Shown: in pieces, positions 1-9,815 of the stretch | Position numbering within the stretch: position 1 is the stretch's first letter | Layout: each line of letters begins with the position of its first letter | Source: SHWB01 sp050246875 | GTDB lineage: Bacteria; Pseudomonadota; Alphaproteobacteria; UBA6615 | Assembly: GCA_050246875.1 (NCBI GenBank) | Contig: JBFWVF010000007.1 | Location: 248,001-312,000 of the forward strand | Reading direction: 5' to 3' | DNA: 64,000 nt | Translations under genes and position numbers: made by a program | Notes under the pieces: model-generated | The model's database searches: none | Seen by the model: only the letters and a program-made list of their open reading frames with translations | What the model was told of the DNA's origin: nothing

Positions 1-793
1 CGGCACGCTCGGGCCCGTTCATGCCGGTGTGAAGCGTCCGATAGTCCGCATCAGGATCGACCCGGATCGTCTTCGGTTCGCGGAGATCCGCCGGGGGTAT
101 CGCCAGATCGCGTTCGACCTGCTGCATGGTCGTCTGCAACGCGCGGAGCTCCTCCATTGCAGGTGTGTTCGGACGAAACGTGTTGCCGTTCTCGCGCGAC
201 AGTTCATTGAGGCGGCGTTGCGACGCATAGTACTCGTCATTGGAGATCAATGCCGCATAGTACCTGAGCTTCTCCAGCCTGTTGTGCTTCGCGCGGTCGA
301 CCGTCTCTTCCACATCGGCCGGTTCCGGCAGGCGCTTGTAGGCCCAGCCGGCGTCGTGACCCGGTGCAATCGTGCCGCGCCATGCCATCAGCCGCGCGAA
401 CAGCGCCGCCCGGGTACCGGCATCGCGGTACACCCCCTCGGGCCCCGAGCCGGCGTACTGGGAGTGCACCGACAAAAGCAGCCCGCGGTTGCGCTTCGCT
501 TCGACATCGCGGGCAAACAGAAGCTCGCCGTCCACGGCCAGACGAATCTGGCTGACGAGCAGGAAATACGTTGCGTCCGTCATGCGCCCTTCCCGCTCGC
601 ACGTCAGGGCGGCTTTCAAAAGCATCATGTAACCAAGCTGCCCGTCCAGCGGCGCTGCCTCGTCGCATGAGGCGAACGGCGCGGCCGCACCAGCGGCAGC
701 GTTCTCGGCACGGGCGAACTCGGGCGCAATGGCTGCGGCACACATGAGCAGGGCCATCAGCGCTGCAGTGAAGCATCGCGACAAGCCTGTCAT
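1..793 (-). CDS. Unknown exported protein, 3' end cut off by the window edge
   Basis: An open frame of about 264 codons reads from an ATG at 793 to the left edge without a stop. The first 28 residues form a signal peptide: a basic start, a hydrophobic stretch rich in Ala, Leu and Met, and an Ala-Arg-Ala end. The start is preceded by a purine-rich GGGGG tract. The mature part holds two Cys (in FASCDE and LTCERE) and is otherwise charged and probably helical. I do not recognise a family. The frame competes with several GC-shadow frames on both strands, but only this one has a signal peptide, a normal start and varied amino-acid content. Nothing upstream suggests an operon; a tRNA gene follows 125 bp away. 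Confidence 0.75.
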   Translation of the reverse strand, partial: MTGLSRCFTAALMALLMCAAAIAPEFARAENAAAGAAAPFASCDEAAPLDGQLGYMMLLKAALTCEREGRMTDATYFLLVSQIRLAVDGELLFARDVEAKRNRGLLLSVHSQYAGSGPEGVYRDAGTRAALFARLMAWRGTIAPGHDAGWAYKRLPEPADVEETVDRAKHNRLEKLRYYAALISNDEYYASQRRLNELSRENGNTFRPNTPAMEELRALQTTMQQVERDLAIPPADLREPKTIRVDPDADYRTLHTGMNGPERA

Positions 794-917
794 TTCTACC
801 CCCGATGCAGTGCCGCCGGCATTCGTCCACGCAGGCGAAGAAAAGGCACACGCCCCGCTCGTCGAGGGCACGCTGCAACAACCTAAGCATGAATGGGAGG
901 AGAGGCGAAAGGCCGCT

Positions 918-993
918 TGGCGTCCCCTACGGGACTCGAACCCGTGTTTTCGCCGTGAGAGGGCGATGTCCTAGGCCGCTAGACGAAGGGGAC
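918..993 (-). tRNA. tRNA-Glu (anticodon CTC)
   Basis: The reverse strand folds into a full cloverleaf: a 7-bp acceptor stem GTCCCCT/AGGGGAC, a T arm containing GGTTCGAGTCC, and the anticodon loop CTCTCAC, giving anticodon CTC at 957-959, which reads GAG glutamate codons. The 3' CCA is encoded (918-920). The gene stands alone between an exported-protein gene and threonine aldolase. Confidence 0.97.
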
Positions 994-1064
994 GCTGGCG
1001 GCGAGGCGCTGAGATAGCCGATCGGGGGGGCGAATGCAATGCGCGCCATCCCGCCCGACGGGGC

Positions 1065-2135
1065 TCAGGCGGCGGCGCTGCCGGCGGCGAGGCGGGCCGC
1101 GTCGGCGAGGAAGCCCTCGACCTCCGCCACCGTCGTCGACCAGGCGGTGACGAGGCGGATGACGGCGCGGCCGCCGGCCGCCGGCCCGACCGGGTAGAAC
1201 AGGTGCCCGGCCCCGGACAGCGCCGTCGCCAGCGTCGCCGGCAGCTCGGCGAAGACCTCGTTGGCCTCGCACGGATGCACCAGCCGCGCGCCCGGCAGCG
1301 CGGCGAGACCGGCCGCCAGGGCCGCGGCGTGCGCGTTGGCGTCGCGGGCCAGCGCCAGCCAGGCGCCGTCGGCGAGCCAGCCGTCGAGCTGGGCGGCGAG
1401 GAAGCGCGCCTTCGACCACAGATGGCCGGCGCGCTTGCGGCGGAAGCCGGCCTCGGCGGCGCGTTCGGGCCGGAACAGCACCACCGCCTCGGCGGCCATC
1501 GCGCCGCCCTTGGTGGCGCCGAGGGAGAGCACGTCGACGCCGGCCCGCCAGGTGACGTCGGCCGGCGCGCAGCCCAGCGACGCCACGGCGTTGGCAAAGC
1601 GCGCGCCGTCCATGTGCAGGCCGAGACCGTGCCGCCGCGCGACGGCGGCGAGCGCCGCCACCCGGTCGGGCGTATAGACGGTGCCGGCCTCGCTCGCCTG
1701 GGTGATCGTCAGCGCCGCCGGCTGGGCGTTGTGCACGCCGTGCGGTGTCGCGGCGGCGATGGCGGCGTCGAGCGCGGCCGGGTCGATTCGACCGTGCACG
1801 CCGTCCACGCTCACCAGCTTGGCGCCGCCGGTCCAGAACTCCGGCGCGCCGCACTCGTCGACCTGGGCGTGACTGTCGGGGTGGCAGTAGATCGCCCCCC
1901 AGGGCGGCGACAGCAACGACAGCGCGAGTGCGTTCGCCGCCGTGCCGGTGGCGACGGGGAATACGGAGATCTCCGCCGGAGCACGCTCGAAGACGGACGC
2001 CAGCCGCGCCAGCAGCCGCTCGCTCCACGCATCGTTGCCGTAGGGCATCGCCGGGCCGCTGTTGGCGGCAGCCAGCGCCGCCATGACCGGAGGCGCGGCG
2101 GGCGCGACATTGTCGCTGGCGAAATTGGCGGGCAT
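1065..2135 (-). CDS. ltaE: Low-specificity L-threonine aldolase
   Basis: A 356-residue cytosolic PLP enzyme of fold type I that cleaves L-threonine or L-allo-threonine to glycine and acetaldehyde. The PLP lysine is K209 in the motif SLGATKGG, and HMDGAR at 174-179 carries the Asp that contacts the pyridine nitrogen. The length agrees with the family (330-360). The start ATG gives the usual N-terminus in which a short lead precedes the SDN motif. A small DUF6476-like membrane-protein gene ends 12 bp upstream, so the two are probably co-transcribed. Confidence 0.9.
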   Translation of the reverse strand: MPANFASDNVAPAAPPVMAALAAANSGPAMPYGNDAWSERLLARLASVFERAPAEISVFPVATGTAANALALSLLSPPWGAIYCHPDSHAQVDECGAPEFWTGGAKLVSVDGVHGRIDPAALDAAIAAATPHGVHNAQPAALTITQASEAGTVYTPDRVAALAAVARRHGLGLHMDGARFANAVASLGCAPADVTWRAGVDVLSLGATKGGAMAAEAVVLFRPERAAEAGFRRKRAGHLWSKARFLAAQLDGWLADGAWLALARDANAHAAALAAGLAALPGARLVHPCEANEVFAELPATLATALSGAGHLFYPVGPAAGGRAVIRLVTAWSTTVAEVEGFLADAARLAAGSAAA

Positions 2136-2147
2136 GGCGCCTGCTCC

Positions 2148-2429
2148 TCAGGGCTCGATGGTACCGACCACGCGCATGCGCGCCGGGTCGACCAGCCAGA
2201 TGCGGCGGCAGCCGGCCGCCGACGGCCCCTCGGCCACGACCGCCAGCCGCTCGCCGGCGGCGACGACCGAGGCGATGGCGCATTCGGCCGGCAGGCCGAG
2301 CGACAGCGCGGTCGCGCCCTTGTCGGCGGGCGGCCGGTTGGCGATGCCGATCATCATCCACGCCAGCACGCCGACGCCGGCGACGATCAGCACGCCCATG
2401 AAGATGACGAGTGCCTTGAGTGCGCGCAC
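2148..2429 (-). CDS. Small single-span membrane protein, DUF6476-like
   Basis: A 93-residue frame starting at GTG (2429), or ten codons later at ATG 2399. It begins with RALKAL, then one hydrophobic span rich in Val, Ile and Ala (about residues 7-29), and a periplasmic tail with two Cys and the sequence RRIWLVDP. This matches my memory of the DUF6476 family found beside rluD in Rhodospirillales. It is divergent from rluD and directly upstream of ltaE. Function unknown. Confidence 0.65.
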   Translation of the reverse strand: MRALKALVIFMGVLIVAGVGVLAWMMIGIANRPPADKGATALSLGLPAECAIASVVAAGERLAVVAEGPSAAGCRRIWLVDPARMRVVGTIEP

Positions 2430-2531
2430 GTTTCGGGTCCAGTGTCCGCCGCAGCCGTCCGACTTATAGTGCGGATGTCCCGTCGCGGAAACGTCCGCCC
2501 CGGCCCGCCGGTCCCGCAAGAGCGATCCCGC

Positions 2532-3530
2532 ATGACCGACACCACTCTGCCCGGCCCGCGCCACGTCACGCTCGCGCGCGACGGCGAACGGCTGGACCGC
2601 GCGCTGGCCGAGGCGCTCGGCGACATCTCCCGCTCGCGCCTCAAGGCCCTCATCCTCGACGGCCGCGTCTCGCGCGGCGGCACGACGGTGCGCGCGCCCG
2701 ACGCCCGCGCCGTGGCCGGCGAGACCTGGACCGTCGACCTGCCGGCCCCCGCTCCGGCACGGCCCGAGGCGCAGGCGATGGATCTCGCCATCGTCTTCGA
2801 GGACGACCACCTCATCGTGCTCGACAAGCCGGCCGGGCTGGTCGTTCACCCGGCGCCGGGCAACCCCGACCGCACGCTGGTCAACGCCCTCATCGCCCAT
2901 TGCGGCGACAGCCTCGCCGGCATCGGCGGCGAGCGGCGGCCGGGCATCGTCCACCGCCTCGACAAGGACACCTCCGGCCTGATGGCGGTGGCCAAGACAC
3001 AGGCGGCGCTCGACAGCCTCTCGCGCCAGTTCGCCACGCGCACCGCCGGGCGCGAATACGCCGCGCTGGTCTGGGGCGTGCCGGCGCCGCCGGCCGGCGA
3101 GATCGAGGGCGCCATCGGCCGCGATCCGCGACACAGGAAGCGCATGGCGGTGGTCGGCGGCGGCCGCGCCGCCCTGACTCGCTACGCCGTCGAACGGCGC
3201 CTCGGCCCGCCGGACCGGCCGCTGGCGAGCCTCGTCGCCTGCCGCCTCGCGACGGGCCGCACGCACCAGATCCGCGTCCATCTCGCATGGCGCGGCCATC
3301 CAGTGATCGGCGATCCGGTCTACGGCGGACGGGCGGCGGGCGGCCGGGTTGCGGCCCTGCCCGAACCGGCGCGCCGGGCCGTCGCCGCGCTGGGCCGCCA
3401 GGCGCTGCACGCGCGCAAGCTCGCCCTCGATCACCCGGCGAGCGGGGAGCGGCTGACGTTCGACGCCCCTATACCGCCCGATATTCGTCAGTTACTGGAT
3501 ATATTGGAATCGATCAAATATTTGCCCTGA
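2532..3530 (+). CDS. rluD: 23S rRNA pseudouridine synthase, RluD/RluA family
   Basis: A 332-residue enzyme that isomerises uridines in rRNA. An N-terminal S4 RNA-binding domain (about 18-65, with DISRSRLKALILDGRV) is followed by the catalytic domain, whose motif HRLDKDTSG at 141-149 contains the nucleophile Asp144. The C-terminal part carries TGRTHQIRVHL, typical of the RluA group. The frame stays open far upstream, but that part is low-complexity Arg/Gly shadow; the ATG at 2532 gives a family-length protein. rpoH follows 65 bp downstream, an order common in alphaproteobacteria. Confidence 0.93.
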   Translation: MTDTTLPGPRHVTLARDGERLDRALAEALGDISRSRLKALILDGRVSRGGTTVRAPDARAVAGETWTVDLPAPAPARPEAQAMDLAIVFEDDHLIVLDKPAGLVVHPAPGNPDRTLVNALIAHCGDSLAGIGGERRPGIVHRLDKDTSGLMAVAKTQAALDSLSRQFATRTAGREYAALVWGVPAPPAGEIEGAIGRDPRHRKRMAVVGGGRAALTRYAVERRLGPPDRPLASLVACRLATGRTHQIRVHLAWRGHPVIGDPVYGGRAAGGRVAALPEPARRAVAALGRQALHARKLALDHPASGERLTFDAPIPPDIRQLLDILESIKYLP

Positions 3531-3550
3531 CGCGGACAAGGCCCTATCAT
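3522..3550 (+). promoter_or_regulatory. Candidate promoter of rpoH
   Basis: TTGCCC (3522-3527) and TATCAT (3545-3550) are separated by 17 bp and lie 46 bp before the rpoH start; the -35 box overlaps the rluD stop codon. This is a reading of consensus similarity only, so a heat-shock-type promoter at the same place cannot be excluded. Confidence 0.45.
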
Positions 3551-3595
3551 CCCGGCAGGGGGTGGAAACGGCCGCAGTACGCGGAAGGATCGAGC

Positions 3596-4483
3596 ATGGC
3601 CACGACGACATCGCTGCCGTCCCTGTCGCCGGACGGGAACCTGACGCGATATCTCCAGGATATCCGCAAGTTCCCCATGCTCGAGCCGGAGCAGGAATTC
3701 ATGCTCGCCAAGGCGTGGCGCGAGCACGGCGACGTCGAGGCGGCGCACCAGCTCGTCACCAGCCACCTGCGGCTCGTGGCCAAGATCGCCTCGGGCTACC
3801 GCGGCTACGGCCTGCCCCTCGCCGAGCTGATCTCCGAGGGCAATGTCGGCCTGATGCAGGCGGTCAAGAAGTTCGAGCCCGACCGTGGCTTCCGCCTCGC
3901 CACCTACGCCATGTGGTGGATCCGCGCGGCGATCCAGGAATACATCCTGCACTCGTGGAGCCTCGTGAAGATGGGCACCACGGCGGCGCAAAAGAAGCTG
4001 TTCTTCAACCTGCGCCGCATGAAGGGCAAGCTGCAGGCGCTGGAAGAGGGCGACCTCTCGCCCGAGAACGTCAAGAAGATCGCCACCGACCTGCAGGTGA
4101 CCGAGGACGAGGTGGTGTCGATGAACCGCCGCCTCGCCGCGCCCGACAACTCGCTGAACGCGCCCGTGCGCGCAGACGGCGAAGGCGAATGGATGGACTG
4201 GCTGGTCGACGAGACCAGTTCGCAGGAAACGCAGCTCGCCGAACAGGACGAGTTCGACAAGCGCAAGGGCCTGCTGGCGCGTGCGCTGCGCGCCCTCAAC
4301 GGCCGGGAACGCGACATTCTCACCCGCCGCCGCCTCGCCGACGAACCGGTGACGCTGGAGGACCTGTCGCGCGAGTACGGCATCAGCCGCGAGCGCGTGC
4401 GACAGATCGAGGTCCGGGCGTTCGAGAAGCTGCAGAAATCGATCCGCAACCTGGCGATCGAGCAGAAGCTCGCCCTGAGCTGA
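3596..4483 (+). CDS. rpoH: RNA polymerase heat-shock sigma factor (sigma-32)
   Basis: A 295-residue sigma-70-family factor. Regions 2.1-2.4 lie at about 55-118 (SEGNVGLMQAVKKFEP, then YAMWWIR), and region 4 ends with the helix-turn-helix GISRERVRQIE. The RpoH box QKKLFFNLR (132-140), which distinguishes sigma-32 from housekeeping sigma factors and contributes to control by chaperones and FtsH, is intact. FtsH, the protease that degrades RpoH in studied species, is also encoded in this window. The ATG follows an AAGGA-type ribosome site. The gene meets the next minus-strand gene tail to tail. Confidence 0.96.
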   Translation: MATTTSLPSLSPDGNLTRYLQDIRKFPMLEPEQEFMLAKAWREHGDVEAAHQLVTSHLRLVAKIASGYRGYGLPLAELISEGNVGLMQAVKKFEPDRGFRLATYAMWWIRAAIQEYILHSWSLVKMGTTAAQKKLFFNLRRMKGKLQALEEGDLSPENVKKIATDLQVTEDEVVSMNRRLAAPDNSLNAPVRADGEGEWMDWLVDETSSQETQLAEQDEFDKRKGLLARALRALNGRERDILTRRRLADEPVTLEDLSREYGISRERVRQIEVRAFEKLQKSIRNLAIEQKLALS

Positions 4484-4499
4484 TCGCCGACGCTGACCG

Positions 4500-5006
4500 T
4501 CAGCGCCGCGCCGGGCCGTCCTCGGCGACGTCCTCGCCCCATTCCTCGACCAGCAGGTCCTGCAGGTGGCGGAGTTGCGCCAGGCGTCGCTCGGTGACGA
4601 TGCCGAGCCAGATGCGCGCCATCGACGGTGCCGCCAGCACCAGCCCCCAGCCGATTGCGGCGGCGCCGTACATCGTGCCGAGGGCGAAGGGGTCACCGAG
4701 CGTGGACAGCGCCATCGCCACGTCGGCGCGCGGCCCAAGAAGCTCCAAGGCGAAGGGTGCGGCGCCGACGAGATTGAGCACGCCGACGGCGAAGGCCGCG
4801 TGCCGTTCGCGCGAGCGGTCGATGACGAACGCGGCCAGCGTCGGCAGCAGCGCTCCCGCCAGCAGCACGAGCATCGCAGGGGCCACAACCGCCAGCAGTG
4901 CCGGCGCCACCAGTGCCAGCAGCAGCAGCACCATGCGGCCCGCGCCGGTGTTCGCCCGGCTATCCGTGGATGATCCGACTGCGCGAGCCATGGCGGAACG
5001 CCTCAC
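4500..5006 (-). CDS. Small polytopic membrane protein paired with the pseudokinase
   Basis: A 168-residue protein with hydrophobic segments at about 24-60, 70-88 and 105-128 and a charged C-terminal tail (RRLAQLRHLQDLLVEEWGED) that should be cytosolic and helical. The start is a GTG whose last bases overlap the upstream kinase-like gene's TGA (GTGA, 5003-5006), so translation is probably coupled. I do not recognise a family. The coupling suggests that it acts with the upstream protein in the inner membrane. Confidence 0.7.
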   Translation of the reverse strand: MRRSAMARAVGSSTDSRANTGAGRMVLLLLALVAPALLAVVAPAMLVLLAGALLPTLAAFVIDRSRERHAAFAVGVLNLVGAAPFALELLGPRADVAMALSTLGDPFALGTMYGAAAIGWGLVLAAPSMARIWLGIVTERRLAQLRHLQDLLVEEWGEDVAEDGPARR

Positions 5007-6994
5007 ACGACCTGGACGATGACGACGATGGCGAGCGCGCCGGCGGCAGCGACCGACGCGACCCAGGCGGCGGCGCGATGGCCGACGGCACGGGCCAGGT
5101 CGGCGCGACGCTCGGCCATGGCCTCCAGCGCGGCAATCTCCTGCTCTGCCGCCGCCCAGTGGGCGCGCGCGTTGCGGAAGCCGGTGTCGTCGCGGCGGCG
5201 CGCGCGGCTGTCGTCGACGGCCTCGATCAATTCGGCGAGGCTGCCGCGGCCGGCCGCCGCCTCGGCCGCCTGCCGCACCTCGTCACGCGCCTGCCGGCTG
5301 TGCAGGCGCTCCAGCGCCGGGCCGAGGCGCATCAGGTAGTGGCTGGCCAGCGCCGGCACCGCTTCCGGGCCCGAACGGGTCTGCGCGTAGGACAGCAGGC
5401 GGATCTCGGCGACCAGTGCGCGGGCGGCGTTGGCGCCATCGGCCATGTCGCGCAGTTCGCGATCGACGAGACCCGGCAGGCGCGCGGCGAGGAAGGCGGC
5501 GACGTGACGATCGACCGGCGGCTCGTCGACATTCGCCTCCGCCGCGAGATCGAGGGCCGCGAGCAGGGCGTGCACGGTATCGGCACCGGGTGCCGGCAGG
5601 CGCGGGCTCATGCACGGCAGGCCCGGGTTCGATTCGTAGAAGCAGCGCTCGATGCCGAAGCCGGCCGAAGGCCGTTCGAGGAAGGTGGCGAACTTGCTGC
5701 CCATTTCCTGGATGCCGTACATCCAGGTCCGCACGCGCGGCTGCTGCTCGATCCAGTATCCGAGCAACCCTCCGGTGACGATTTCGGCGAAGGCGGCGAT
5801 CCGCTTCTCGTCGCCCAGCGCCGCGGCGAGCGCGCCGCCGAGCCCGTCGGGCATCGTCGCGCAGCCACGCACGCGGATCGGTGCCGACGGATCGAGCACG
5901 ATCAGCGTGCGCGACAGCAGCAGGTCGTCGCCGACCGGCCGCGGCCCGTTGCGCGCCATGCGGCGGCACTCGACCAGCGCCTTCTGGCGCGGCTCGTCGC
6001 GCAGGGCCCGGCCGACCCATGTCGCCAGCGCGTCGTCGGCCACCACCGCGCGCGCCTCGGTCCAGTTCTCGGCCATCGCCAATGCAAGCGTGCGCGCCGT
6101 GCGGTGGCGCACACCGGCGAACTCGAACGGCCGCGTGGCGCTCGCGGCCGGCGCGCCCTGCACCGCCGTGATCCGCCCGGTGCCGCTCCACGCGACGAGA
6201 TCGTCGAGCGACCAGCGCGATTCGACCTCGTCGGCGAGCAGGCCGCGCAGCGCCGGCGCGAGCTCGCCGGGCGGCCGGCGGTCGCCGGTCAGGGCGGCGA
6301 AGGAGCCGGCCTCGAGCTTGGCCTGGCGGACCGCCCGCTCGTCGAGGCGGGCAAGCGGATTGCGCCCGATCGCGAGCAGCAGCATGGTCACGCCGAGGGC
6401 GTAGAGGTCGTCGGCGAGGATGCCGTCGCCGCGGCCCGTCGCGTCGGCAACCATGCGCTCGAGGGGCTCGAACAGCGCCGGCTGTCCGTAGGCTGGCGGC
6501 GTCGAAAGGCAGTCGCCGAGCACGACCGGCTGGCCCGGCGTGCCCTGGAACAGGTTGGTCGGGCGAATGGCCCGGTGCGTCGCCCGCTGCACCGCCAGTT
6601 CGGCCAGCGCGGTGATGGCGGGCAGCACGAGATCGGCCATCACCCGCGCCGCCGGCCACGCCGCCACGCCGCCGGCCGGCGACGGCCACAGCGGCGCCCC
6701 GGCCGGCCGGGCCATGACGATGGTGAAGGCCCCGCCGGCGCCGTCGGCGCGCGGCAGCATGCCCCAGTGAACCGGCCGGACGATGCCGGGGATCTCGGCA
6801 TCACGCAGCGGCGCGAGCAGGCGGGCGCGCGCCGCGAGGCCGGGCCCGGGGATGACGGCGTAAAGCGGCCGCCCGGATTCCTCCAGATCGCGCACGCCGC
6901 ATGCCGCGGTGCCCGGCGGCGCGAGATCGGGCAGCGCCGCAGACGGCTCGATGCAATAGCGGCCGTCGAGCACAAGCTCGGTCGCTGCCGTCAT
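5003..6994 (-). CDS. Membrane-anchored pseudokinase-like protein
   Basis: A 663-residue protein. The N-terminal third resembles a Ser/Thr protein kinase: HRAIRPTN at 140-147 sits where HRDxKPxN is expected, GDC at 160-162 where DFG is expected, and ADDLYALGV matches the helix F Asp motif. The ATP-binding Lys of strand 3 is not evident (YAVIPGP) and the catalytic Asp is Ala, so catalysis is unlikely. A long alpha-helical region follows and one C-terminal transmembrane span ends the protein. The ATG at 6994 has a GAGG site just upstream; longer starts add only Arg/Pro-rich sequence. It is coupled to the small membrane-protein gene downstream. Confidence 0.75.
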   Translation of the reverse strand: MTAATELVLDGRYCIEPSAALPDLAPPGTAACGVRDLEESGRPLYAVIPGPGLAARARLLAPLRDAEIPGIVRPVHWGMLPRADGAGGAFTIVMARPAGAPLWPSPAGGVAAWPAARVMADLVLPAITALAELAVQRATHRAIRPTNLFQGTPGQPVVLGDCLSTPPAYGQPALFEPLERMVADATGRGDGILADDLYALGVTMLLLAIGRNPLARLDERAVRQAKLEAGSFAALTGDRRPPGELAPALRGLLADEVESRWSLDDLVAWSGTGRITAVQGAPAASATRPFEFAGVRHRTARTLALAMAENWTEARAVVADDALATWVGRALRDEPRQKALVECRRMARNGPRPVGDDLLLSRTLIVLDPSAPIRVRGCATMPDGLGGALAAALGDEKRIAAFAEIVTGGLLGYWIEQQPRVRTWMYGIQEMGSKFATFLERPSAGFGIERCFYESNPGLPCMSPRLPAPGADTVHALLAALDLAAEANVDEPPVDRHVAAFLAARLPGLVDRELRDMADGANAARALVAEIRLLSYAQTRSGPEAVPALASHYLMRLGPALERLHSRQARDEVRQAAEAAAGRGSLAELIEAVDDSRARRRDDTGFRNARAHWAAAEQEIAALEAMAERRADLARAVGHRAAAWVASVAAAGALAIVVIVQVV

Positions 6995-7127
6995 CGCCTC
7001 GTGCCGGTGACCGTCCATCCGCGAATGCCCTCTCCTGCGGCGGCGCGGAGGCCCGGCCGCCGGCCCAGCCAAGCACACGGTTCGGAAAGGTTTCGTTAAG
7101 ACGGCAACGGCGGCGGCGACCGCCGCG

Positions 7128-8420
<1,293 letters not shown>

Positions 8421-8422
8421 GA

Positions 8423-9598
8423 CTAGCGCCCCTGTTCGCTCGCCGGCGCGAGCGCCATCGCCGCGCCGTCCCGCCAGAGATGGCCACAACCGAGACGGCG
8501 GGCTTCGGCCGCCGGATCGGCGGCGCCGTCGAGGTCGGCGACCGTGGCCCAGCCATCGGCCCGCAACGCCTCGGCCGCCGCTGCCGAGGTACCGGCCGGC
8601 AGGAAGATGCGCCGTGCCGGCGCCGGCGGCGGCACGGCACGCAGGATCGAATCGAGATAGAGGGTGAAGCCGGTCGCCGGCTCGCCGCCATCGGTGACAT
8701 AGCGGCCGCCGCGGCCCAGCTCGCCGCGCACCCCGGCGGCGAAGATCGTGAAGCTGACGCCGGTCTGGTACTCGAAGCCGCGGTACTCGACGGGATCGAG
8801 CGTCAGGGCGAGGTCGGGCGCCGCCTCGCGCACGCCGGCGACGACCGCGGCCAGCCTCGCCACCTCGGCGGCGGCATCCTGCGGCATGTCGAGGCCGCCG
8901 AGGGTGGCCAGCACCTTCTCGGCCGGTCCCGCCTCGACGACGAGACGCGCCAGCAGCTTCGCCGTCGGCGCCTCGGTGCCGCAGATGGCCCGCACCCGCG
9001 CCGCATCCTTGCGGTCGAGCGCCTCGCGCAGCTCGCGCACCTCGGCGCGGTCGAGCCCGGTGCCGGCCAGCACGCGGGCGACCAGCGCCGGGGAATTGAG
9101 GTCGATCGTCGGCGCCGTCACGCCCACCGCAGCCAGCGCGGCCGTCGCCAGCAGCACCAGCTCGACGTCGGCCGCCACGGCGGCGGAGCCGATCAGTTCG
9201 ACGCCGGCCTGCGCCACCTCGCGCTCGGGGCGGAGCTGGCTGGCGTGGACGCTCAGCACCGGGCCGGAATAGGACAGGCGCAGCGGCCGCGGCGCACGGG
9301 CCAGGCGGTACTGCGCGATGCGGGCGATCTGCAGCGTCATGTCGGCGCGCACCGCCATCATGCGGCGGCTGACCGGGTCCATGACGCGGAACATGTCCTC
9401 GGCCAGCGAGCCGTTGCCGCCGGCGCCCACCAGCGTCGTCTCGAACTCGACCAGCGGCGGCTTGACCTGCTGGTAGCCATGGGCGGCGAAGGTGGCGAGC
9501 AGGCGCGCGGAGGCGGCCGCCTCGTGGGCGGCGTCGGGCGGCAGCAGGTCATGCAGCCCGGCGGGCAGCAGGGCCCGGTTTTCCGGCTCGTCGGTCAT
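8423..9598 (-). CDS. hisZ: ATP phosphoribosyltransferase regulatory subunit
   Basis: A 391-residue HisRS-like protein lacking the anticodon-binding domain. HisZ activates the short form of HisG, the first enzyme of histidine synthesis. It starts with LLPAGLHDLLPPDA, keeps the class II core (VRADMTLQIARIA, then RLSYSGPVL) and a motif-3-like GELGRGGRY. The order hisZ-purA supports the call. hisG itself is not in the window. No clear Shine-Dalgarno precedes the ATG at 9598, so the start is less certain than the family call. Confidence 0.9.
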   Translation of the reverse strand: MTDEPENRALLPAGLHDLLPPDAAHEAAASARLLATFAAHGYQQVKPPLVEFETTLVGAGGNGSLAEDMFRVMDPVSRRMMAVRADMTLQIARIAQYRLARAPRPLRLSYSGPVLSVHASQLRPEREVAQAGVELIGSAAVAADVELVLLATAALAAVGVTAPTIDLNSPALVARVLAGTGLDRAEVRELREALDRKDAARVRAICGTEAPTAKLLARLVVEAGPAEKVLATLGGLDMPQDAAAEVARLAAVVAGVREAAPDLALTLDPVEYRGFEYQTGVSFTIFAAGVRGELGRGGRYVTDGGEPATGFTLYLDSILRAVPPPAPARRIFLPAGTSAAAAEALRADGWATVADLDGAADPAAEARRLGCGHLWRDGAAMALAPASEQGR

Positions 9599-9738
9599 CG
9601 TCGTCTGGCTGGAGTTCGCCCCGGGCTGATCCGCGCGCGGATCGGCGTCGGGATGTAGCGGACAAGAGCCGACGAGGGCAAATGGAAATCCCCGGCGATG
9701 CAACAGATGATCCGTGAAAGTGTTGCGTTAGCAAGCAC

Positions 9739-9767
9739 TTGCAGGCGCATTCGTAATGCGCGATAAC
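9739..9767 (+). promoter_or_regulatory. Candidate promoter with an internal palindrome, upstream of the OmpA-like gene
   Basis: TTGCAG (9739-9744) and GATAAC (9762-9767) are spaced by exactly 17 bp. The whole spacer (9745-9761) is a perfect inverted repeat, GCGCATT-CGT-AATGCGC. A palindrome filling the spacer is a typical place for a repressor or MerR-type activator, but none is encoded next to it. Confidence 0.5.
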
Positions 9768-9815
9768 ATCCGGGCAAGCCGCCGGGCCGCGGGTTGCCCT
9801 CGAGGGGTCGTTCGC

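Noticed and set aside
29..670. 213-residue plus-strand frame opposite the first exported protein
   Set aside because: Arg/Gln/His-rich composition without domain or signal; the minus-strand frame has a signal peptide and normal content.
1203..2531. Long plus-strand frame continuous with rluD, giving a 775-residue protein
   Set aside because: The first 440 residues are Arg/Gly/His-rich shadow of ltaE on the other strand; rluD has a good ATG at 2532 and family length.
4486..4508. CGCTGA-CCG-TCAGCG hairpin between rpoH and the membrane-protein gene
   Set aside because: Six-bp stem, partly inside the coding end and without T tract on either strand; too weak to call a terminator.
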